Below, piece by piece: positions 20,105-29,650 of a stretch of 64,000 bases of DNA (the first letter of the stretch is position 1; every line of letters begins with the position of its first letter). Origin of the DNA: Falciphora oryzae (lineage: Eukaryota; Ascomycota; Sordariomycetes; Magnaporthales; Magnaporthaceae); contig JNVV01000025.1 in assembly GCA_000733355.1 (NCBI GenBank), positions 192,087 to 256,086 of the forward strand, given 5' to 3'. The notes under the pieces were generated by a model. It made no database searches. It saw only the letters and a program-made list of their open reading frames with translations, and was not told the origin of the DNA. The translations under genes were made by a program, and so were the position numbers.

Positions 20105-20324
20105 NNNNNNNNNNNNNNNNNNNNNNNNNNNNNNNNNNNNNNNNNNNNNNNNNNNNNNNNNNNNNNNNNNNNNNNNNNNNNNNNNNNNNNNNNNNNNNNN
20201 NNNNNNNNNNNNNNNNNNNNNNNNNNNNNNNNNNNNNNNNNNNNNNNNNNNNNNNNNNNNNNNNNNNNNNNNNNNNNNNNNNNNNNNNNNNNNNNNNNNN
20301 NNNNNNNNNNNNNNNNNNNNNNNN
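20105..20324. other. Assembly gap (220 N)
   Basis: A run of N between the small secreted protein gene and the MFS gene. True length and content are unknown. Confidence 0.99.
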
Positions 20325-20509
20325 CCCCGGGGGAGGATGTTGGGGCCTGGAGGATATCTTTCTCGCATTACGATTCATCATATAAAACTCTCCCCGACAC
20401 TGATCGAGTGACTGGAAATATACCCATGCCATTTCTGTCAAAAAAAAAAAAAACCATCCTGCTACTTCCGGCAGATAGATGTGACACCCTAGCGGCCCCT
20501 GCTCCCCCC

Positions 20510-22632
20510 TCACTCCATCGCCTTCTCCGGCTGCTTCTCGGGCACCTTCTCGACCGTGGCCTCGATCTTCTCCGTCATGAGCTCCTTGACGCCGCGCAGG
20601 AACCACATGCACGCGATGGCTATGACCACAAACGGGATCACGCTCGCCCACGCGCGGCGGTACGCGTACAGGTACTGGTGCCTGCTGGCGTCCGTGGCCG
20701 CCGCCCACACCTCGGGCGTCGCGCCCGCGACCTGCGCCGTCTTGGCCTTGCCGCTGCTGAGCGCCGCCATGAGGGCGCCGACGCTGGAGGCGGGCAGGCC
20801 CGCGCCCGTGGCGGCGGCGGCGACGGCGGGCGCGAGGTTGGCGGACAGGTAGCCGTTGATGATGGCGTTGAGGACCGCAGACCCGAAGGCGCCGCCGATG
20901 GCGCGGGTTGAGAAGGCAAGGCCGGTGGCGGTGGACAGGAAGGCGTGCGGCGCGGTGAACTGCACGCAGGCGACCAGGAGGGTCAAGGGTCCGGACTGGC
21001 CGATGCCGCAGAGGACGTTGATGAGGTAGTGGATCTTGGACCAGTGCAGCTCGGTGCAGGCGTACATGATGGTGCTGGTTTTGCGGCGGGTCAGCTTTCT
21101 GAGCAGGGGGAGCAAAGTAGCAGATACGATGAGCTTACACGACCAGGAAAACTACAAAGGTGACGAGCAGCGGCGAGCGCAGGTCCTTGAACCGCGTCGC
21201 CCACCAGGTGATGGGGATGGACATGACGGTGTTGACGAGCTTGAAGGACAGCATGCGGATCGAGATGTCCCACGAGTTGTCCTCCCAGCCCAGGTTCAGC
21301 GCCATCTGCGGCACGATCGAGTTGACGGCGCTGTAGAAGATCCAGCCCTCGACGCCGAAGGCGAAGACGGACAGGGCAAAGTTGGCGTCGGTCCGGAAGA
21401 AGACGTGCGCGACCAGCCCGTCGGACCTGCCCTTCCATTCTGTTTGTGTTGCCCTTTCGTCAGCAAGTCCTGTGCGCTCGGCGTGATCCCGACCTGTTTC
21501 CATCCTATCCGGGACGTACCATATAGACAGAATCCAACCAGCAGGGCCAGGCCCAGTGCGATGGGCACGGCGACGTGCGGGTCGCTCCACTGGTAGGCGC
21601 CGCCGGCCCAGCCCAGCCCCAGCAGCATGAGCGTGGCGCTGCTGACGAAAAGCAGCGAGCCGACGGGGTCGCAGGCCCAAAAGTACTCGCCGAGCGACAT
21701 CTTGAGCTTCTCGGCGCGCTTGGTCGGGTTGTACAGGAAGAACAGGCCGACCGACGTCAGGGCGTGGAAGGCGGCCTGGATCCAGAAGATGTAGCGCCAC
21801 CCGCCGGCGTTGACGTTGGTCACGGCGCCTGCTCCCAGGTTGCCGATTCTGAGGCGAAAGACACGGACTCAGTATGTTATCAAGCGCTGCTAGTGACGGC
21901 CCGTTACCAAGAGCAGTGAGGGGACAACCCACAGTCCACCGATGGCACCACCCATAAACGCGCACCCGTTGGCGACGGCGCGGTACTTGAGCGGCAGGAT
22001 CTCGGACGGGATGGTCTGCACAATCGAGATAGTCGGCAGGGTGAAGCCGATGAGGATGCCGCCGCCGATCAGCATGTTCATGGACGTGGCCGTGGCCGAC
22101 ACGACGGCGCCCGCGAGCGCGACCAGCGGCGGCAGCGTCGCCATGTACTTGCGGTCGAGCACGTCCGATAGGCGCCCGACGATGGGCGAGAGCACGCTCT
22201 GGACGAGCAGGGGGCCCTGGATGATCCAGCCGGCGATCGAGGCGTCGCCCAGGTCGCGGATGATGAAGGCGATGACGGTCCCGGCTGCAACGACGACGAA
22301 GACCTGGCCTGCGATGCTGTGGCGAAACTGTTGGTTAGATGCTGCTTCTGAGGAGAACGAGGGTGTAACGTTTGCGGTGTGACATGCGCAAAGCAGGATA
22401 TCAAGACAACCAGCTGTATCATCAAGGCAGCAAGATATTGTCAGTAACTTGATGTTCCTTAGGGCACACAGATTCCCGGGGGACTTGCCCATGACCTCCA
22501 GCTGAGGTTGATGTGAACCGCATCATCCTGGGCCTCCTCTGCCAGGGTCTGGATGCGATTTTCGTTTCCTGGAGCATCTGTATTCTCCTCATGGCTGTGC
22601 GCCGCAGTCTGCTTCTCGCTCGGTGTCGCCAT
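20510..22632 (-). CDS. TRI12-type MFS transporter (six exons)
   Basis: Exons on the complement are 22489-22632, 22384-22413 (only 30 nt), 21933-22327, 21520-21848, 21139-21439 and 20510-21098. Their sum is 1,788 nt, coding 595 residues with all phases consistent. Intron 1 uses a GC donor (GG|gcaagt); the rest are GT-AG. The protein is a 14-helix-type major facilitator. Motif A is VGRLSDVLDRKY, and other family blocks are GWIIQGPLLVQSVLSPI, TSMNMLIGGGILIGFTLPTISIVQTIPSE and GGAIGGLIGNLGAGAVTN. These match the TRI12/siderophore-iron-transporter branch (fungal trichothecene-efflux-pump family). It should sit in the plasma membrane and move a small molecule or siderophore by proton coupling; substrate is unknown. 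N- and C-termini are cytosolic and charged. Confidence 0.85.
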
Positions 22633-23943
22633 TTTATGCCAGTCGTATCTTGATGGAGCGAGCATCCAAAGACCAGCAGCGATCCAGCAAGACGGACCAA
22701 ACCAGGGAGCCAGAAAATAAGAGGAGGCTCTCCTTTTTAAGCCTGCATCAAAGCCCGCCCGCCCGCCACCCCGATGCGCGCCTGCACGCCTGAGGCCCAC
22801 GTTGCCCGCCATCGATGCTACCCCGTGGGGAAGCATCCCCCACGTTGGGGTCGGACCCGGACAGGGAAGAGGGCTCGGCTGCAAATTGCCGATGCCGGAC
22901 AGACCCCGAGCCACCCTTCTTCCCTCGGTTCTCCGCACTGACCGCCACGGGCAGGGCAGTTTATCGACACCGCTTGGAAATATTGACCCCGGCGTTTGCG
23001 TCTTCTGGGGGATTTGATTCGCTGGGCTAGACACCGGCTGATCCCCTGCGCCCTCAATGGTCTCCTTCATGTTCCCCGCAGCTCCACGAAGTGGGATTTC
23101 AGCTGGGAAGTTTATTGGATTTACGCAGACCTAGCATCCAATTCCACTCAATGATGGCATGCAGGGGATAGATGCAAAAGAACCTCATCGCAAACGACCG
23201 TCTTGTTGTCTAGTAGCCGGCCGTCTCGCTGCCAAGGCACAAACCTCCCGCTCTGGGAAAAATCCCGCCCGCTAGAAGACCTTCTTTGTGTCATCATGGA
23301 CACCACGGTCCAGCTAGACTGCAGACCTGGCACGGTCAAACTGCCTGCTGCCATCCTTCTTGTACCACGTTTCCGTCGGCTGTTGCGATACCTTCTCTCT
23401 CAACACAAGCAAAAAGGCTTCTTCTTCGCCGTGAGGCAGCGATAATTCCTTCTACCAACTTCCTATTCCCATCAATACCCCTAGGTTGCCCTCTATCTTC
23501 GTTGCTGACATCGCCATCGAATACTATTCCAGTTCATAGATAGATGACCGCCCATCCCACCGTTTATCAAGTAATTGTCTGCTCTTAATAGCCCATGCAA
23601 TGTCATTGCCGTCTCGTCATTCACCTCTTTCCCATCAATAGGTCCTGCCAGTGAAGTAGCCTACTTCAAAATCGAAAGGAAATAAGTAATGTCTGCCAAG
23701 CTGGTTCACGTATGAAACCCCTTTCTTTCCGTAATCTTGCCATAAAGCAGACCTCAGCTTGTTAGCGAAGAGCAACTCGATCATTTCTCTGTGTATCGTC
23801 TACGTAGACACATTTACGATCTAGAAGCAGCCGCCAGCACCAACCCCTGAAAGAAAGAACCCAGCACCCCGACATACACTTTGTGTGCTACAGACGAACA
23901 AACGGGGCCCTTCGCTGATGACTACCCGTCATAACCCCCAGAA
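22633..23943. other. 1.3-kb intergenic region
   Basis: This region contains the MFS promoter at its left end. No coding frame of recognisable content is seen; several short frames have random-looking composition. Confidence 0.4.
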
Positions 23944-24138
23944 ATATGCGGAATCATTACCGCCTACTTCCGTTGTCGCAGTTACCACCGCGTCCGCGGA
24001 GACCACGAGCTTTGCTACGTTGATACCGAATATTGTGCAGTCGCGGAAGCCAACAACAAATCGGGCTGCACAACGGCCCGAGAACATCACGACCCAAAGT
24101 ACGACAATAGCAGCAAGGACTGCTTGGAATGCCAGGAT
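23944..24138 (+). pseudogene. Small Cys-rich peptide relic, paralog of the 26273 gene
   Basis: Read from the ATA at 23944-23946, the frame gives a peptide with AYFRCRSYHRVRG, CYVDTEYC, SGC and a C-terminal KDCLECQ, ending at TAA. This matches the intact peptide at 26273 (AYFRCRQYHRDRQ, YVCSDFC, TPC, RDCADC) in order and spacing. The DNA over the first 38 bases (about 23962-23999 versus 26290-26327) is also clearly similar. The initiator appears to have changed from ATG to ATA, with an in-frame TAA four codons earlier, so it cannot start normally. An overlapping minus-strand frame (23929-24165) with a TATA-like element at about 24230 is an alternative but lacks any similarity support. Confidence 0.6.
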
Positions 24139-24312
24139 GCAACTCCATAAAATGGATGGGCGCATAGCCAGCGTGCACGAGTCTGCCCGTTAGCAAGGGC
24201 GAATGGTCGGGGCGTCGATGGGATCCTTTTATAGTGTTGCTTGTTTCTTCAAGCCGTAATCTTGTACAAACTTGCTTTCCCCCTATGGTGGTATTCTTTA
24301 AATTAATTAGCT

Positions 24313-25693
24313 TTATGTCCCTTGAGGAATCGCTTTTGATGTCCAGGCCGGGATCCTGTTGCCCCTCCACCGGAAGACAGGGTTCGTAAGGCCAATAATA
24401 GAGCCGGTCGAGTTCCTCACCTCGACGCGAAGGAACCGCACGTCTCCCTCCAGCACCAGCGCCGCGGCAACACCCTCTCCCTCACTGATGGTGTTGTTGC
24501 GTACATGGCCCTTCTCCAACACCCAGCAAGCCCGGAGCCCGCTCATCCCGACCGTCTCCAGCCTCGCCTCCAAGCCGGCAGCCCGCGAGACCGTGTCTCT
24601 CATCTGCGCAAAAGCAGGCCCCTCCTCCTCGGCGCCGCCGACCTTGCCACCGCGCACCGTGAGCTCCATCCGCAGGCCCGGCGAGTCGACAACGTAGACG
24701 CGCCCGCGCTTGACGCCCTCGACAATAGCCGCGCTTCCCAGACTGCGCGCCTTGACGAACGTCGTCGGCCGCCCGACCACGCTGGGCGGGTCGTGCGAGT
24801 CGCTGTCGCATATCTCCGCCGCGCGCTTCCACTTCACCAGCAGGCCCTACCACAGCGCGATGGCTGGCTCGTTGAGGTCCGTAGCGACGTAACCGTTACA
24901 CACCTCTATAGCGTCCTGGTGCTCAAGCTCTAGGTCCAAGCACCAGACGCACTCGACGCAGTCCATGAACGGGTGGTTGACCGACACTAGCCCGCCTGAG
25001 CGCTTCACCCTCTGCGCGGCCGCCGCAGACGCCGTTGCCCAAGTGCGAGTTTGTGCTCGGTGAAGAAGAAGTCGAGCCCCTGCGCGCGCGCGTTGGCTAC
25101 CTGCTGCTCGGGCGTGTACCTGCCGTCCGAGTAGACGGAGTGCACGTGGAAGCCGCTGCGCAGCCACGCCTTGCCGTCGCGCGGGTCGGCGCGGGCTCGC
25201 CTCGCAGTGTCAAGGCCCAGGTCCGTCGGCGCGATCGAAGCCTCGAAGCGGTCCGCCACGGGTTCGCAGCCGTAGCTGGCGATGGCGGTCCACGCGACGC
25301 CGCCGTGCTGGACGCGGCGCGGGCCGAGGACGGGGCTCCAGGTGTCGTGGGCGACGGACCCCGCGACGTAGGACGGCGTCGTGCCCCAGCCGGGGGTGAC
25401 GGTGAAGCTGCCCAGGATGGTAAATGGCCGGCCGTCTCGTTGCGGTTGCGGCCCGCGCCCGCGCCCGCGCCCTCGATGGCGCCCTCGATGGAGTAGCCGC
25501 GCTCGTCGAACAGGCCGATGTCGAGCACGTCGGCCGTCTTGTTGTCGTAGGTGCACGAGATGCGCACCGACGTCGCGCCGGGCTTCGCTTCAAAGGGGAT
25601 GTAGATCCAGTCGTGCACCTGGCTGGGGCCGACACGGCCCGAGAGCGTGTCCTTGCCTGGGCAGCTTCTGGCGCTGGTCAATGCCGCGGCCAT
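24313..25693 (-). pseudogene. PHP-family metallohydrolase relic
   Basis: In minus-strand order, three frames each carry part of one protein. The first has DWIYIPFEAKPGATSVRISC (about 25450-25690). The second has SFTVTPGWGTTPSYVAGSV and then FHVHSVYSDGRYTPEQQ with FFFTEH (about 25070-25440). The third has SGGLVSVNHPFMDC, AIEVCNGYVATDLNEPAIALW, a TAG stop (24847-24849), CDSDSHDPPSVVGRPTTFVK and AAIVEGVKRGRVYV. H-x-H, T-E-H, V-N-H-P and D-S-D-S-H are the metal-ligand blocks of PHP-type phosphoesterases (CehA/McbA-like hydrolases). A frameshift near 25435, a deletion or shift near 25060 (a long segment before the SGGLV block is missing) and the stop make it non-functional. Confidence 0.7.
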
Positions 25694-26272
25694 TTACGTA
25701 GGCGCCACTTTGCCAGACGAGAACAGAGCTGTTGGCCATGTCCACCGTCGTCGATCCAGAAAATATGCCCCAGAATGTAATTATCTGATAAGCACGGCAT
25801 ACCCCTCCGTAGTCATCACCATCTCAAGAGCAGGCGATTTTGGCAGTCACAATAAACGAGTTTCTGCTCTACTGTTTGTCCATTTCACTCTACTTCACTC
25901 ACCATCACCACTGCCACCCTCTTGCCGACCATCTGTCACCTCACCGAGAGCAACCCGATGCACCAACCCGCCCTAAAAACCACCAAATCTCATCCACCCA
26001 GCCGGTTTGCAAAACAAGGCGTGTTTTGCTTCCCAACACCTCCCAACGGAGTCACTTCACAGCTTATGGCTTGACGATAACTCGACAATCGCATCATCCA
26101 AACAGGCAGCGGCGGGAAACCGCTCCTATAAATAGGAGCCCGGCATGCTTTCCCTATACACAACTGGACTCTTCTTGCAGCCGTATCTCGTATTCGGGTG
26201 CTACAATCGCACAAAAAGGGCTCTTTTTCCAGCTACCTAGATACATACTTCCAACTGTGTCCATCCTCAAAA
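25694..26272. other. Intergenic region, promoter of the 26273 gene
   Basis: The region holds the 5' flank of the PHP relic and the promoter of the small peptide gene. The TATA element near 26127 is listed separately. No other gene is seen. Confidence 0.4.
26124..26139 (+). promoter_or_regulatory. TATA box inside a perfect 16-bp palindrome
   Basis: The sequence ctcctataaataggag reads as two 7-bp arms (ctcctat / ataggag) around aa. It contains TATAAATA at 26127-26134, about 140 bp upstream of the ATG at 26273. It is well placed as the core promoter of the small Cys-rich peptide gene. Confidence 0.55.
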
Positions 26273-26482
26273 ATGTGCACGAGTTACTACGCCTACTTCC
26301 GTTGCCGTCAATACCACCGCGACCGCCAAGAGAATCCCCTTCGCTATGTTTGCAGCGACTTTTGCGAACTCGTCTGGCTCAACTGGCTGCAGACACCTTG
26401 CATGAACAACCGACGCGTCCGTGATAGGACAAGGGACGACATCGAGAGGGATTGCGCTGATTGCCGGCTAGAAGGGCGGTAA
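26273..26482 (+). CDS. Small Cys-rich intracellular peptide, 69 aa
   Basis: The frame begins MCTSYYAYFRCRQYHR and ends RDCADCRLEGR, with seven cysteines. The pattern C-x(9)-C, then C-x3-C (YVCSDFC), then C and a final C-x2-C suggests a metal-binding or disulfide mini-domain. It has no signal peptide and many Arg/Asp residues, so it is likely cytosolic or nuclear. Short proteins beginning MC.YY..Y.C... with scattered Cys/His are common orphans in Pezizomycotina; I infer membership in that loose group. A strong TATA box lies about 140 bp upstream, and a decayed paralog lies 2.3 kb away on the same strand (23944). The Met is chosen because the paralog aligns from Cys2 onward. Function unknown. 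Confidence 0.6.
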   Translation: MCTSYYAYFRCRQYHRDRQENPLRYVCSDFCELVWLNWLQTPCMNNRRVRDRTRDDIERDCADCRLEGR

Positions 26483-26818
26483 GCTCGGCGGACGCATAGA
26501 TATCGACCATGCACGGGATTGTGCTTCAACGGTAGAGAATCAACTGACATCAACGGGATCTCCTCGTGACAATGCTTGCGAATGACTGGAAGGCCGCGCT
26601 GGCCTGCATTGGATCAATGGCACTGGATGGATGACAAAGTGACACGCACCGCGCACCAAACCACTGGGCAAAAATGTGAGTCTCCTGGCATCGCGAGAAG
26701 TACCATGGCGAAGAACAGAAAAACATAAAATTCATATAGCAAGAACAGAAATCGTGGAAAATATGTACAGTCGAAGTCATTAATAACCAACCCATTACTC
26801 CCCTCCGGCCAAGCCGGC
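26483..26818. other. Intergenic region between convergent genes
   Basis: 336 bp between the small peptide stop and the cutinase stop. Nothing else is recognised. Confidence 0.4.
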
Positions 26819-27715
26819 CTAAACCTGAGACGCGATGAAGGTGACGGCCTCAGGGACGCGCGCTTGGTACTCGGAGTGCTTGCTCGTGATTATCAGAGAG
26901 CCCTCGCACACGGCGTCGCCCTCGTTGCAGATGATCAAGGTCTTCTCGGTAGCAAAGCCCGGGATGCGGCCGCCGTCCTGCTTGTTCTGGGTGTCGCCGA
27001 ACGTGACGGCGGCCGCGATGTGCGACTTGACGTTGGCCGACGCGCCCTGGACGGCGCGGTGCACCATCGCGGCGCCCTGGCTGTAGCCCGACACTACGAT
27101 GCGCGCCTTGGGGCACTTGATGGCCACGTCCTTGATGGTGTCGGTGAAGTCGCGCGACTCCATGCTCATGGCACCGCCCGACGCCAGGTTGCCGGCCAGG
27201 ATGGCCGAGTAGGAGATGCCCTGCGCGGCCACGCGGGCGGCGCCGAACTGGGCCTTCATGGCGTTGGCCAAGTCGGGGCCGGGCTGCTGACCCTGTTGCG
27301 TTGAAAAATGGGGTTAGTGTCCGTTCTCTTCTCGTTCGTTTCTCGATGTGACGTCGAAGCTTTGGGAAGCGTGTCTCTTATTCCATCCCCTGGGTGCAAC
27401 GCTCAAGTCCGTGCAGTGCCAGGACAGAAAGAAGACAAACACCCAAAAATAAAACGAAACAAAATTGCGGGCCGAGGGGAGGGGTCCACTGAATAAGATG
27501 AAGTGACGTACCATGTTGCCGTCCTGGGTCGATCCACGTGCGAACAGGAGCACGATATCCCTGCAGGGGCCGTTCTTGTACTCGTTTGCCTCTGTCCCGA
27601 CAGCCTGGCGCGCCAGGATGCGGCTGGGCGGGCTGTCCTCGATTTCAGGGATCGCGACGGGAGCGGCCGAGGTGCAGGCCACAAGGGCGACGGTGGCGGC
27701 GAGAGAGAACTTCAT
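26819..27715 (-). CDS. Cutinase (secreted serine esterase), two exons
   Basis: Exon 1 is complement(27512-27715) and exon 2 is complement(26819-27292), joined in phase 0 across a 219-nt intron (gtacgt...caacag). The product has 225 residues, the usual cutinase size. A signal peptide (MKFSLAATVALVACTSAAP) is followed by a short propeptide. The catalytic Ser lies in VVSGYSQGAAM, Asp in NEGDAVCEG and His in SKHSEYQ, the expected order and spacing. Cysteines in NGPCRDI, IKCPKA and IICNEGDAVCEG fit the family's two disulfides. The enzyme cleaves ester bonds of plant cutin outside the cell. The 5' flank on the coding strand is strongly pyrimidine-rich (27750-27994). The intron is unusually long for this window. 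Confidence 0.93.
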
Positions 27716-27749
27716 TTTTGTGATGGCTGAGGTTAGATGGTGACGGTAT

Positions 27750-27994
27750 GAAAATGATGACAGTAGGAAAAAGACAGAAGGAAAAAGACAGAAGGAAAAA
27801 GACAGAAGGAAAAAGACAAAAGGGAAATGAAGACAGTAGGAAATTGATGACAGTAGGAAATGATGACAGTAGGAAATGATGACAATAGGAAAAAGACACA
27901 AGGAAAAAGACAAAAGGAAAAGACAAAGGAAAAAGACAAAAGGAAAAGACAAAGGAAAAAGATAAAAGAAAAATGAAGACAGTAGGAAATTGAT
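27750..27994. repeat. Purine-rich imperfect tandem repeat in the cutinase leader/promoter
   Basis: About 245 bp built from variants of two short units, ggaaaaagacagaa and gacagtaggaaat(g/t)at, repeated many times on the plus strand (pyrimidine-rich on the cutinase strand). It starts about 35 bp upstream of the cutinase ATG. Copies vary by single bases, as expected for slippage. Confidence 0.8.
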
Positions 27995-29650
27995 GGTTGG
28001 ATGAGGATAAAGCAGGTTCATCATCATCATCATCAACGGAAGAGGAGCTGGCCCTTTATCTACCCGAAGGACATGCCATGGCCGTCGAACTGGAGCACAT
28101 CGTCTCCCCGCCCAGTCGTGATGCCATTCCCCGAATGGGAAGGCCACGAGGTCGAAGCGTAGAAACCCATGAAACTTGTTGAAGAGCAAGCAGAAAATAG
28201 AACTGGCAATGGATACCATCACCTCCCACCCCACCTGGCCGACATGGAAGAGGGTCCAGCTGCCGAGCGGCAGGAGGACCTACAAGCACCGAGCACACTC
28301 CAGCTGAGTTTAAGCTATCTTGGCTGGGAAACGTGGAGATCTCTAGCGAGCACTGATACCCCCAGAAAAGGAAAAGATGGCGTGGAAGGTGGGAGGTAGG
28401 TGGTAGGGAAGGCCCCTTGGCAGGATCATTGTGTCGACAAAGGACGAAAAAAGAAAAGGACCACAAAAAACGAAGAAACAAAAAAGGCTGGGACGAAGGA
28501 CACCCCGCCAGGAAACAAACACGAGCCAATCACGGAGGCCGTGCCCCTGGGTGACACGCGGTTGCTGCCCCTGGCGGGGGGCTTTCAGGGCCTTGGTACC
28601 TGAAAACCCCCACAAATGTCAGTTGCGCAGGCGCGGGGGTGGAGTCCACAGGTCGAAATCTGGTATGAATTGATTTGATGTTTTCTTTTGCAGCTTGCAC
28701 GTGTGTCTTTGTTTCAATCTTTACGTTTTCACCGCTGAGCCGCGACTCCATACCAAGTGGGCTGGTGGGAGGGGCAGGAGGCGGAAACATCTTGTGCATC
28801 GAAATCGCAACCGAAGCAACGCCGCACAGACGAAGTCAATGTTTTGCCGCCCCACACAAGCAGAAAAAGGAATCGCTGGCCCATCAGCCGGCCACCACTG
28901 CCCAATGCCGCACATGACCACCGAGAGATACCCAAGAAGCTTGACACGTCCTATTTTCGTGTCCCGTCTGTGCGTGCTTGCGACGGGTTGACGCGTCAAC
29001 GTGGCAGCCAGCCAAGCCGCGACGTCGAGTGGCATCACCGATTCCCAGAATTAGAACACAGTTGGGTAGGTACCATGCCAGGGGACCGCAATTCTGAACA
29101 ACGCTCCCTCACACGCTCCAGCGTTTTTCAGAATCGGGGGCCCCCGGCACGGTAGCTTGAGCGTCGTCAGCAGCACCGCGAAGACGCCTGTGCAACCTCC
29201 GACTCAGGCGCCGGCCCAGCGCGGCGACGGCGCCCGTCGAGATCTCGACGGCCCAGCCCGCGTAGACGCCCGACAGGCTCCAGAACAGCGTGCCGTAGCA
29301 GAGCGAGGCCGACGCTGCGATAGAGGTCAGCAGCGAAAAGAAGATCAGAACCGATGCCCTGGTTATCCCTCGGTGCGGTTGGCGCCGTTGGCAGTTTTTC
29401 GAAGTTGTCAACCCCGAGCCCGCAGCCAAGCCCAAGCCCATCCACCCTTGGGGCCGCCAACACTGTTGCCTTTAAATGTTGGAATCCAAGTAGGGCGAGA
29501 GGGCGTCTTGGCGGCGTTGGAAGGCACGCCATCCAAAAGTTTTCCTAACATGATCCAGTCATAGATGCTCGCCTAGACGTGTTTTAGGTTTCTGTCTTCT
29601 GGGGCGCCATCCCACTCTATCCAGGCCGCCCTCCAAAGACCCCCCGAAGT
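27995..29650. other. Intergenic region, possibly with a membrane-protein relic
   Basis: No supported gene. On the minus strand around 29230-29360 a short frame reads SVLIFFSLLTSIAASASLCYG then TLFWSLSGVYAGWAVEIS, which looks like two hydrophobic membrane segments. It is flanked by low-quality sequence in other frames and could be a decayed or mis-spliced gene. A tca-triplet run lies at 28019-28034. The rest is unremarkable. Confidence 0.35.

Noticed and set aside
23929..24165. 78-residue minus-strand frame with a hydrophobic N-terminus and a TATA-like element upstream
   Set aside because: It overlaps the plus-strand relic that has clear homology to the 26273 peptide; no independent support, though it cannot be excluded.
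27750..27994. Repeat array resembling a CRISPR-like pattern
   Set aside because: Units are short, imperfect and have no unique spacers; this is a simple slippage repeat in a eukaryote.
27314..28234. 306-residue minus-strand frame including the cutinase start
   Set aside because: The first part is Phe/Leu/Ser-rich translation of the pyrimidine repeat. The true start is the Met at 27715 followed by a signal peptide.
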